Source of the DNA: Owenia fusiformis
Taxonomy: Eukaryota; Annelida; Polychaeta; Sabellida; Oweniidae
Assembly: GCA_903813345.2 (NCBI GenBank)
Contig: CAIIXF020000010.1
Location: 1,913,169-1,977,168, forward strand
Length of the DNA: 64,000 bases
Reading direction: 5' to 3'
The translations under genes were made by a program, and so were the position numbers. Shown here one piece after another: positions 10,785 through 20,400 of this stretch (position 1 is the first letter of the stretch; every line of letters begins with the position of its first letter). The notes under the pieces were generated by a model, which saw only the letters and a program-made list of their open reading frames with translations, was not told the DNA's origin and searched no databases.

Positions 10785-11863
10785 GATACCATCTTTCATA
10801 AGATGACAGACACTGGCAATGATTGTGACTTTACTGACTAAACAGTTTATCCCATTTGTATGGAATTTATGAATTTTTGATTTGAAGTATCCATAAAACA
10901 ATCAATTAGATTCTGATTATTAACTTTAGTCAGCAATTTAAAAATATTTTCATGTCCATTACAATGATCTCCCCAGCATTAAAGCAACCGGGTGCTACAT
11001 TCTGTTGAAAATATGAAAATAACAAGCCACCCTGTCCAAAATCCGAAAATGCTTTGCAATTGAAATTTATGTTTGCACCTTGCCATGAGGCTGAAATATT
11101 GAGATAGTTTGAAGAAAACTGGTACAATTCGGATTTAACACCATGTTGGTAAAAAGATCGAGGGAGATCACTCTATTGGTTTCAAATTGTTACAACTGTA
11201 TATTCCTCCAGTCTTGATTGAACAAGATAATTTTTTTCATAAAAATATACAATATAGAGATTTTATAACGATTCACCATACATGTTTATATAATTTATTT
11301 ACATAAAGTGCTAATTATAATATATGAGAGTTATGTAATGCGATATTTAAGATATGAGGTATAAATGGTTGGAATATATTTTCACATGATATTTCATACC
11401 TTAATGATACCTAATGATGTTCTAGGTATATAATGTGAGGGAATAGATTAACTATCTTGGCAATGGGATGGATATATCTGTAATATCATGCTATTTTTAA
11501 AGTCCTGGATAAACAGCTGTATCCACCCTGGTCCCGCTTCATCAGATCTTCTATTAAAATTGATATTTTTGATTTAATTTAAGTTCAAAACTTTAGATAT
11601 CTATTTTGCAGATAGAATGGACCTATGGGATTCATCTGATTCACATAAATTCAGATTTGAATACATGGTTTATAACTTAAGAAATGTGTATTTTATTGAT
11701 CCCTGCAGTCTCATGGGATAAACCCTGTATCCAGAACCTACAATTACATAACCATTATATTTTAAGTCATTTAAAATGAAAAACAAGCTGACTCCATCCA
11801 GCCATGTGTTTTGAAACCAAGAGCATCAACTTATGGTTAAATAATGACTTTATAATTTGGGAA
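10785..11863. other. Non-coding stretch downstream of the GPCR gene
   Basis: No exon or repeat with ends was seen. The part next to 11864 is presumably the 3' untranslated region of the minus-strand GPCR. A short minus-strand ORF at 11127-10930 has no recognisable features. Confidence 0.45.
11692..11697 (-). terminator. Candidate poly(A) signal AATAAA for the GPCR gene
   Basis: TTTATT on the plus strand gives AATAAA on the minus strand about 170 nt beyond the GPCR stop codon. Position and sequence fit a polyadenylation signal, but such hexamers are frequent in this AT-rich DNA. Confidence 0.3.
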
Positions 11864-12835
11864 CTATTCAACAGTTGCTTCTCCATTTGTGACTCTATTT
11901 GTCTCACGTTGAGATGGTGTACACTTACATAACAATGTTTTTGCATCATTTTTAAACTTCTGTCCACCTATCAAGGACAAGTAAAAGTTCAATGCATTGT
12001 TTGCAAAATAAAGTCGCAAACACACTGCAAATATTATAGAAAATGTCTTGGGGTCTATTGTCCCATTTTCAACCAGGGGTGCAAGAAATATGAGAAGGTT
12101 TAAAGGTAGAGTTAACACTAATGCAGAGAATGAAATAACTAGAAGCATCATTGTAATAGATACAGCTCTTGCTTTCATCATTGGGTTATTTTGTGTCACT
12201 CCAAGATTTGCAACTTGTTGTTTCCTCTTTTTAAGTGCATGTATTATAATTCCATTGCACGTCGTGAGTATGAAAAAAGGTATAATCGATTGGAAACAAA
12301 CATCAAATAAAGGTAGAATTACAACGGCTGTTGAATTGAGACTTGCGTCATAAACAAGGCAAATGTCACTCTCTGTGACCTCATCTACTTTACTGAAACC
12401 ATATATAAGAAACGGTATATTACGAATGATCAACAAGAAAAACGTCACTCCGAGTATGCTGCTACTAATTACACGGGCCCTCAGGAATTTCTTTAATGGT
12501 AACTTAATGGCGACAGTCCGATCGATGGTCATGATAACAATGATCCAGATGGATGAATCACTCCAGAAGTCGGCAAAGTAAGTGTAGACTTTACAATACA
12601 TATCTTGTAATGGTACCATAAGTACAGTTCCATATAGCCAATGTGTCAACAAGGTGACCATTTGACAGTTGTCCACCACTGCTATAACAGCCAAATAAAC
12701 ACCTGTATTTGTTTTTCTATTTTTCTTTTGTAGCATGACCAACAGTGATAAAGTATTTCCAACCATGCCAAGTGCTATAACTACAGGTGTGACAAATAAG
12801 GTGATTATTGCAACAGCATTTGTTGTTTCTTCCAT
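11864..12835 (-). CDS. Class A (rhodopsin-like) GPCR, probable peptide receptor, single exon
   Basis: An uninterrupted 323-codon frame with seven hydrophobic segments, at roughly 9-34, 45-69, 84-106, 122-145, 170-197, 224-252 and 266-289. Class A landmarks: GN at 26-27 in TM1, LAVIAVVD with D55 in TM2, a Cys pair C81 (start of TM3) and C159 (second outer loop), DRT at 105-107 in place of DRY, P244 in TM6, and NALNFYL around N283 in TM7 in place of NPxxY. C303 and C305 after TM7 are possible palmitoylation sites. TM6 has LTLP where CWxP is usual. The N-terminus is very short. The NxxNFYL form of TM7 resembles FMRFamide/neuropeptide-type receptors that are expanded and often intronless in lophotrochozoans; this is from family knowledge, and the ligand is unknown. 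Expected at the plasma membrane, coupling to G proteins. ATG at 12835 is the only sensible start, directly before TM1. Confidence 0.93.
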   Translation of the reverse strand: MEETTNAVAIITLFVTPVVIALGMVGNTLSLLVMLQKKNRKTNTGVYLAVIAVVDNCQMVTLLTHWLYGTVLMVPLQDMYCKVYTYFADFWSDSSIWIIVIMTIDRTVAIKLPLKKFLRARVISSSILGVTFFLLIIRNIPFLIYGFSKVDEVTESDICLVYDASLNSTAVVILPLFDVCFQSIIPFFILTTCNGIIIHALKKRKQQVANLGVTQNNPMMKARAVSITMMLLVISFSALVLTLPLNLLIFLAPLVENGTIDPKTFSIIFAVCLRLYFANNALNFYLSLIGGQKFKNDAKTLLCKCTPSQRETNRVTNGEATVE

Positions 12836-14483
12836 CTCAATAAATCTAAAATGTTTGTCATCTGTTTATATTATTTTCATTTATATTATCCAATCGAGAT
12901 TACTAGCAGTGTTGTCTGGCACTCATTAGTTGTTTGTTGGGATTTGCCACACCTTGGCGTTGCTATCATCTACTAATTAAACAGATGATGCTTCATTGAT
13001 ATACCAGTATGAAGTAACAATGATTTGAATGAAATCACAGCTGCCTGACTGCAAGTGTTGATCACTTTTCAATCTTGGCAATACGTTTAGAATAAACAGT
13101 TGCCTAGTTAGACAATGCACTGAATGCCATTATGGTAAATTATGGCAATCATGTTTTCAACTTAAGTTGTGAACCATGGCATGTAGATTGATAAAATGGT
13201 GTGTGGTATATTTGTTTCAGTAATCAGATATGCCTACCATGCAGTTTTATTTGTAACAGTACTATAAATATGTTTTGAACTGTTTATGCGATTCTCTCTC
13301 CTCATTGAGTCTAGTTACATTTTAGTACTTCCAAATGCTATATATATGGTGGCTAAAACCTCAGAATAAGTAATTATGACATTCATTTTGTGATACTATT
13401 GGAATTTCCATCTCAGGTGTGTTTCCTCACTATTTTCCTTGTGTCTCCTATTCTCAATAAATCTGGAATGTTTATCATCCTTTTGCGATTTCTTCATTCA
13501 TTAATGTTTATTACAAAATAAGTATTAATCCACCAAAACAACTTAGAGTCTAATAATTAACTTGAAATTTTATATCTAGTATTAACCATCATAAAACAAT
13601 CCTGTTAAGTTATCCAATTTTATTAAAATATGGTTTATAAGCAATTGATGAAAACAATTAAAACGAAGATCAGTCTTGCCTTATGTTACATCTACCTTCA
13701 GATTGGTGCAACTGCCCACTTCTTGTAAGTATAATTGCATACCATATGCAGCCAATGTATAATTAGAAAGTGATATTGTATCTCCAGATTACAATGCAAC
13801 TCACAGCAAAAGCCCATTTAACAAAAGCATAGTATTTACTAGTAACAAATGGAACCACTTAAAGATACATGATGATAAAAAATGTCATACAGTTTAACGC
13901 TAGTATCACAGGGTGGGAATGGAAGTATGTGCAAAATGGGGAACCAAACAACAATGTTTCTTATAAATACTAGAAGTCATGTGATTACATTTTTGTGCAT
14001 TTCCATTTCTCTTGTTTTAGCTAGGTAAGAAGTTGGTTCTTTATCTGTCCTGGAATTGTTACTCATTGTCCAAACATAGACTTGTTGTAGATGAATATAT
14101 GTTTCCAATGATTGATCCTGCAACTCAATTTAGGGAGAACGAAGACCAAGTAAATAACACCTAGTCATAGGATAGAAGCTACTCCAAGAGAAATGAATGT
14201 AACTGGTCCTCAGGCTCCAAATGTCAACGATTATGATAATGTCATTGGATGCTCAGTAGTTTTCAAATGAAAAATTTATGTTTTATGCATCATTACTCTA
14301 AAATTCGTATTCACTAAAAAATATAGACTTTGTGTTAATTCAAGTTCAGTGATTGTCAGTCGCATGTGCATATTTTTACCAAAGTGTTTTTAGATAACCG
14401 TTGATTGAAAAGATGGCGTCTACGGTTGACAATGTGATCAAAATTCTGTGAATCAAGTTCAGTGTCAGTTCTCTAATAGACAA
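12836..14483. other. Non-coding stretch upstream of the GPCR gene, with a diverged short duplication
   Basis: The segment TCTCAATAAATCT next to the GPCR start (about 12833-12865) recurs as TCTCAATAAATCTGGAATGT near 13453-13485, with similar flanks (GTTTATCATC versus GTTTGTCATC). Otherwise no exon, RNA gene or transposon ends were recognised. The GPCR promoter presumably lies at the low end, but no confident core element was seen. Confidence 0.4.
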
Positions 14484-15107
14484 CTGTCCCTATACTTAGA
14501 ACGCCACTTTTCTTCGTGATACTACAACTTTTTTATTTTCCAACCTACATACCCCAAACTTTGCAGTTATTTAGTGCCAGGGGTTCTTAGTAATACTATA
14601 ATGTAACAAGTCCTTCAACTTGGATTATATTTGATCTAACAGATGAGTTCAATTGGTCCGCCACCCTTTTTGATGATATATTTCAGTTTTAGTCGCCTTG
14701 CTGATATAGCAGTATCAATGAAATGTTAGCTAAGTTTTTTTCAACCGGTCTTAATTGCCAGCTTAAGTTGAGCAATTTTCTAGATTGGGTGCCTTTATAC
14801 AATCTCCTGGAGACCTTCCCATACCCTATACTCACTGGGCTTTGCATCAGGGCTATTAGCTTGGCGATCATCAGGCCGTATCAGTTCAGGGACATTTTGG
14901 AAATTATGCTTATTTCTCATGGCACATCACATGTTTAAGTGAGACGCTGGTGACATATTTTATTCAAGTAAAAGTGTATAATTCATGATCCATGGCTAGA
15001 TAACAACCTCAAGTTTCATTTGGTATGCAAATTATGATTTTGTATCAAAAATTAAAAAAGTTTTAGCATTTTGAAGAAAAAGTAGCGTTTTTTTGGCCCA
15101 CCCTGTA
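14484..15107 (-). mobile_element. Internally deleted mariner/Tc1-type transposon relic
   Basis: The 5' end (minus strand) reads ACAGGGTGGGCCAAAAAAAC then GCTACTTTTTCTTC, ending at a TA at 15106-15107. A diverged copy, AACGCCACTTTTCTTC, marks the other end near 14499. Minus-strand translation of about 14905-14641 gives the C-terminal part of an IS630/Tc1/mariner transposase: NSPD (third catalytic Asp region) followed by EYRVWEGLQEIV, later LKLAIK, FIDTAI and KKGGGPIEL. Several in-frame stops and at least one frameshift show it is dead. The N-terminal two thirds of the transposase are missing, so it is an internal-deletion derivative. Confidence 0.75.
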
Positions 15108-15619
15108 CTAATATTTTATATTACAACAATTCAATACAATACAATACAATATGATACAATGCAGTACACCTATTCCAACACAAATTATTTATCACACGAC
15201 ATAGACAATTCTCTGAGCTTTGCTATGATACCAAATTTTCCCATAGGGTCAGTTGAACTATTAAACTCATAATTTATTTCTTTGGCCTACTCACCTATTA
15301 ATTCATCTACCAATTCTCTGACACCAAAAATTAGGAATAGAGGTTGATTGATACATTTTATCTACATGCTACTCACATTTTAAATATTTATTAATTGGTC
15401 CATTTACATTAGTATAGTTACATCTCGAGGTTTGTTCATGGCTTATCCTTTAGTCCAGGGGTGTGATAAATAGTTCAACAAATTATATTTTTGATCTACT
15501 TTATTGTTTCATATTTTGACTGGTCTAACAAGCATTTGGATCTCTTACCAGCAAGCCATGAAGCTAGGCGTGCTTTCCTGAATAGCTGCTTGTAAACTGA
15601 AGTATATATCAATATCTTA
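15108..15619. other. Spacer with an (AATAC)n microsatellite
   Basis: About 15130-15170 is a short impure run of CAATA/ATACA units. No gene or further element was seen. Confidence 0.45.
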
Positions 15620-15785
15620 GCAAAAGTGCCAAAGGGAAAGCACTTAAAGTTGTAATAGAATCAGGCAAGAAAAAGCAAACTCTAAGTGTATATAAGAAAA
15701 ACAAACCCCATATATCCCAAAACCATAATCTAACGTGAAAAGAAACCCCTTAATACCCCTTTTCCCCCACCATTAATTACCCCCA
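15620..15785 (+). repeat. Dispersed repeat family, copy 1 (AAGTGCCAAAGGGAAAG head)
   Basis: Shares GTGCCAAAGGGAAAG, AAGTTGTAAT, CAAGAAAAAGCAAACTC, AACAAACCCCATAT, CCCAAAACCAT and AACGTGAAAAGAAAC, then CCCCCACCAT, with copies at 26890-27050, 40311-40572, 40581-40772, 57913-58230 and 62996-63118. It has no terminal inverted repeats and no coding capacity. A SINE-like or other small non-autonomous family is possible, but I see no tRNA-like promoter boxes. Confidence 0.7.
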
Positions 15786-16377
15786 TCAAGCAACAGATAC
15801 AGCAATACACAGTATGCATCTCTGTAAAGATGTCACTGTTGCTTTATCATGGATCACTTCTGCAAGTTTCTGTAGAATATGAACATCAATATAAGAATTA
15901 CAAATTGCAAACACAAAGCTTTATTTTATATTTTATATACATTGTTCTCTTTAACAATACAAACACATTCTATTAATATGTTTATATTTAAGAAAATCAG
16001 AACTATTAGAATTAATCTCTAAGATCATATAGTATTGTATCTATAGTCCAAGGTCCTACCTACTGATATGTATTTTTACAGTGAAAATGTACATATTTGC
16101 TTATTATTTACAATTACGTATAAGATTGAATAGGTTTACATTATTTTTACATCTTTCTAGTAAAGCACAGCAAGTTTGGAATGATAAAAGTGACATTTTC
16201 AGCTTTGAAATTTGAAATTAGAAACCTGTATATTTGTGATAGATAAATTTTCACTGGAGTGTTTTTTTGTTTATAGCCTATTGAAAAAGCATATCCTAGA
16301 AAATTTCAGAATCTTCAAAATTTATACAAAGCAACTTTTAAGATAATGTTCTATGCTCATCTTTACTCCCTATAACC
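15786..16377. other. Non-coding stretch, nothing recognised
   Basis: AT-rich sequence without exon-like segments or repeat ends. Confidence 0.4.
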
Positions 16378-16530
16378 AAGGCCATAGCCAGGAGGGGTTC
16401 ACTTTTGACACCTTTAGCCCATATCACTTGATGGGTGCTCAGAATAGGGAAAAACGGCATGATTTTGAAAGAATTTTGGACCAGGGGATTGGTTTGCTTA
16501 CACCCCAAACCTCCCCCTGGCCATGGGCTT
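16378..16530. mobile_element. hAT-like MITE, diverged copy (AAGGCCATAGCCAGG ends)
   Basis: The left end AAGGCCATAGCCAGGAGGGG and right end CCCCCTGGCCATGGGCTT are imperfect inverted repeats. Flanking sequences TATAACC (16371-16377) and CATAACC (16531-16537) form a plausible 7-8 bp target-site duplication. The ends match the family of the cleaner copy at 57224-57410. Non-coding. Confidence 0.6.
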
Positions 16531-17372
16531 CATAACCTAAAGTAAACATTTCATGATATAAATATAGTACCATGGTAAAGGTTGGCATTAAATAATATGT
16601 TTTCCTATATTTCACCAACATTCATTTACTCATTTACCTCATCATATGCTTTTCAAAGTAAATGTATGCTCATATTTAGTAGACAGCTGAACTATAGAAA
16701 ATATAGAGTTACAAGTGTATCACTTCTCAAATGTTTATATGATTTTAGTTTGCAATAGCATTGTATAAATTCATCCCAAAGTAATAATGAAAGAAGAAAA
16801 TGAATCAATCTGTTTTATTTATGATTTAAAAGATGGCATTACTTTGTTTTGACCCTGCCTCGCAAATATTTATATTGATTGTCAATGTGCCACTCTCCTG
16901 TATGCTTTGTTAACATCATTTACAATGTTAAATAAATTATCCTAAACAATTCATTATTTTGAAATTCTTCATTATGCAATTATAAAGTATCATACAATTT
17001 AACATATTACATTATGAATGATCTGTACAACTGGTGCATTTTTGCTAACTATACATGCTACTATACTTAGATGATTTTCTTTGTATTTATAAATTTGGCC
17101 ATTTTTGGAATAGACAATGGCAGCTTGCATTTCAGCATTGTTATACGGGCCCATTCATCAGCAATGTTTTACTTGTCCAAGAAGGCCCAAGAATTTTTGA
17201 AATTATGGATTTGCATATCCTAATTAACTGGTATAACTGTATCCCAATTTTGTTTTAATGCTGAATATGCTGCCCATCTGCATAAATCATTCGGAATAAA
17301 TGTCATTCCATTCATTGACACTTTGGTTTTTTCAGGTGCATAACCCATCATTAGGTGGCCCCTCTGCATCCA
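16531..17372 (-). other. Probable 3' untranslated region of the lachesin-like gene
   Basis: Immediately beyond the stop codon at 17373-17375 on the minus strand. ATTAAA (minus, 17259-17254) lies about 114 nt downstream and the first canonical AATAAA (minus, 16819-16814) about 550 nt downstream; either could be the poly(A) signal. No other feature is seen. Confidence 0.35.
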
Positions 17373-17485
17373 TTATGTCCGTATCCATTGAAAGAAAATG
17401 TTTGACATGACTGCTAAGACAACCATCAGTATTGACGTATACTTGCCATGGTTACTCCCTCCATTTATTAAATTCCCAGCTTGTA
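17373..17485 (-). CDS. Lachesin-like gene, exon 9 (GPI-anchor signal and stop)
   Basis: The acceptor CTAATTTCAG precedes the exon. After completing a Val codon it encodes 36 residues and TAA. The sequence holds small residues suited to GPI attachment (NGGSN at 405-409), a short spacer, then the hydrophobic run SILMVVLAVMSNIFF and a final QWIRT. Phase matches exon 8. The polar last five residues are unusual for a cleaved GPI signal, so a single-pass membrane anchor is an alternative. Confidence 0.88.
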
Positions 17486-20400
17486 CTGAAATTAGATAAA
17501 AATATGTTATTTCTGATGCTGTAGTTTAAAAATAAACAGATGATATTATTTTGAAAGATTTACAGTTAATTTTATTAAAATCGTCTGAAGGCAATTTAAA
17601 ATCAAAAGCAGATTTAAAGATAGCGCTAGTGGCAGTGTTCATCAAACAGTGCATCTATTTTGCACAATGCAATTAAAAGTTATTTCTCGTTTTGTTACCT
17701 TTCACATCAAATCATTGAGCTTGAAAATGCAATTTGTTAATTCTACAGGGTTAATTAGCAGATTGTATACATGCAATTCTATGATCGACATTGAATTATT
17801 AATGATGTTTTAAGTATTCTTTTAACAATACCAATTACTACTACTGATGCTGATTGTCATTATAACAAATACAAAACTAACATGTAATAAATAAAATGTT
17901 GAAATCTTGATCCAATATTGTATTTTGAAAACAAATTAATAGAAACAAAAATGTGGATTGAAGATGCTTAAATATGAAGCTGTTTTACTTTTCGAGAATA
18001 TATCAAATTCAATATTTTGAATTAGGGAAGGAGAAAAAGTAAGGGACAACTTGTTCTGTTGATCGTTTGGGGTAGATATATCTGATATATTCACATTTAG
18101 GTAGGACATACTCATACCAAATATGAGATTTCCACGGATTTATTGGAAAACTTATGGAAAAAGTCAAGATTCACTGACAGTACTGAAAACAACCAGTTAC
18201 CTACCCCGAATTAAAACATTCCATAATTTAGGACTTAAGTTATCATCTCATTTTGTTTTAATCATAAATTAGTGTAATGATATATTCTCATAGCAAGCAG
18301 TAGATGAATTTGAAAATGTTCATTATGAACTAATATAAAGCATACTTAGCCAACTTACTAATTTTCCTATATATTTTAATGCTATTCTTACTTATGACTT
18401 GAACATGTAAATATTCCCTTCAGCTTCTATGTATATGTACAACGGATACTAATGTACATTTTTTATATTCAGCTCATGTAACACCTCATGAAAATATTCT
18501 AAACATTTAGATACCACTTCATTTGACTTCAGTGGCTGTTTCAGTTCTTGATTATTCAAATATTTGAAATCCCTGCCATTTTCAAATCAATGGTTGTATA
18601 TTAGAATATTAGCTGATAAAATACATTAGTTCAAATATTAAAATACATTTGTATCAACATTATGAGAAATAAATATAGTTTATTCCATAATACTACTGTT
18701 TTCCCAGGGAAATATGAAGGAATAAAAATCGTATTGAATCGTATTACATGAAAAAATCGTATTCTCCCCGGGAAAAAATCGTATTGAAGCGTATTACATG
18801 GAAAAATCGTATTGTCCCCGGGACAAAAATCGTATTGGAACGTATTAACCTATTTTTAGTTTTCCCGGTTATTTTTAACCTTGACTAATTGATAAAAGCA
18901 TTATCCAAATGTAACATTTTAAGGAGGAATGTATTATGGAATAAATAGGTTATTTCTGGTCGGGATTGAATATGGGTTTTATTCCTCGGAAAATATGATA
19001 TTGTCCCTCGGAATAAAACCCATATTCAATCCCTCCCAGTAAATAACCTATATTTATTTACTGGGAGGAATTGAATATGGGTTTTATTCCAAGGGACAAT
19101 ATGATATTGACCGAAGGGTAATATGATATCGACTGAGGGAGCTCAGCGACCTAGTGTCAATATGATATTGCCCAAGAAAAACAATTTATTATTTGATTTG
19201 CATAAGATCACATTATATAATAACTCAATCTGTATATCACTTTTATACTCCAGTGAATATATCATATACTCGTGAGAGTATAACATGATATACAGAATAC
19301 AGCATTTTATGATCTCATTATCAATCCCTACCAGAAGTGCTTCATAAAAAATGTAAAGCACTCAAGGTTTCATAATTCATACCATTTACTGTCGAACAAA
19401 TAAACCAATGCCATATATTCATTTAACTGTTCTTCTTCGATGTTATCCATACTTATTTCATAGTTGGTGTATTGTGATACACCAGACATTTATTTCCTTT
19501 TTGATTTTTTCCACAAACCAATTCCTTGAGAACTGATTGCTTTTAATTGGTGTAACAGACAAGATTTACTTATTTGAATAAACACTACTGAATGGTTATA
19601 ATGATAGGAACACAGTCATACTGTTTTATAAAGCTTAAAGGTATAGTTGGTTCATTTTGTACATTACTATATAGATGTTTGCCAAGTAGCTCTGAAATCT
19701 TATTGAAGTCTCGTTTTAAATGAGATTTTAGAAAAATCATTTAAGACCAACATTTTGTTATATTTGATTGCATTTTTAAATTCCTTGTGTAATATTCTAT
19801 AAGTAAAAATGTTTTGCACAGTTACCTTTATCCAATTTTCAAGCTTTCTAAAAAGCTACCATAATACCAATTTGTTCAAATTTCTCATGGGGTTAACTTA
19901 ATATTTTCAGGTCCCATGAATGAGTGTAGCATATACAAATGTATGAAGTCATACCCTCTGGATATGCAGTAGTTGTAGTAGTTTTGGAAGTAGATGAGGA
20001 TTTTCCAGAGTTCCCTCCACCTCCTCCAGGTGGCAGCACTATCTCTGGAGCTGTGGGCCGATTTTCATCATTTGGCTCTTGATACTCTGTAAGTGGATCA
20101 TACCCTTCAATATTTCCAAAACTTCTATTGTACCAAGATATGCGATTTACAAAGCAAAATGTTCACTAACAATAGTGTATGCATAACAGTTATTTAGTTT
20201 AAATTACTTAAAATGTGTTACAGAGGCATAACTCTTATACATAGTTGGCATCACTATAGTAATTTGAAATAATCTTTGAATATCATACTTGTACATACTC
20301 ACTATACATGCAACTATTATATACACTGATAGTCAAGGAGGATTGGATCCCAGGCTTCCAACTCAATATTCTGCCATATATGGAGTTGTCATGATTACAA

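Larger units (their letters stand above)
17486..19954 (-). other. Intron 8 of the lachesin-like gene
   Basis: A 2469-nt GT-AG phase 1 intron. It contains the AATCGTATTG tandem repeat (18725-18850) and the three-arm inverted repeat (18944-19090). Otherwise AT-rich with no other exon seen. Confidence 0.85.

Noticed and set aside
12048-12581. Plus-strand ORFs overlapping the GPCR.
   Set aside because: They are antisense shadows of the GPCR coding sequence.
10313-15107. The mariner-like termini at 10313 and 15106 could bound one 4.8-kb transposon that has captured the GPCR gene.
   Set aside because: The two ends match only over the first 20-25 bp, and a better partner for the right end lies at about 14484-14520, making a short self-contained relic.
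17440-17456. A second RFX-like X-box (GTAACCATGGCAAG).
   Set aside because: It lies inside exon 9 coding sequence (SNHGK) and deviates from the consensus; coding constraint explains it.
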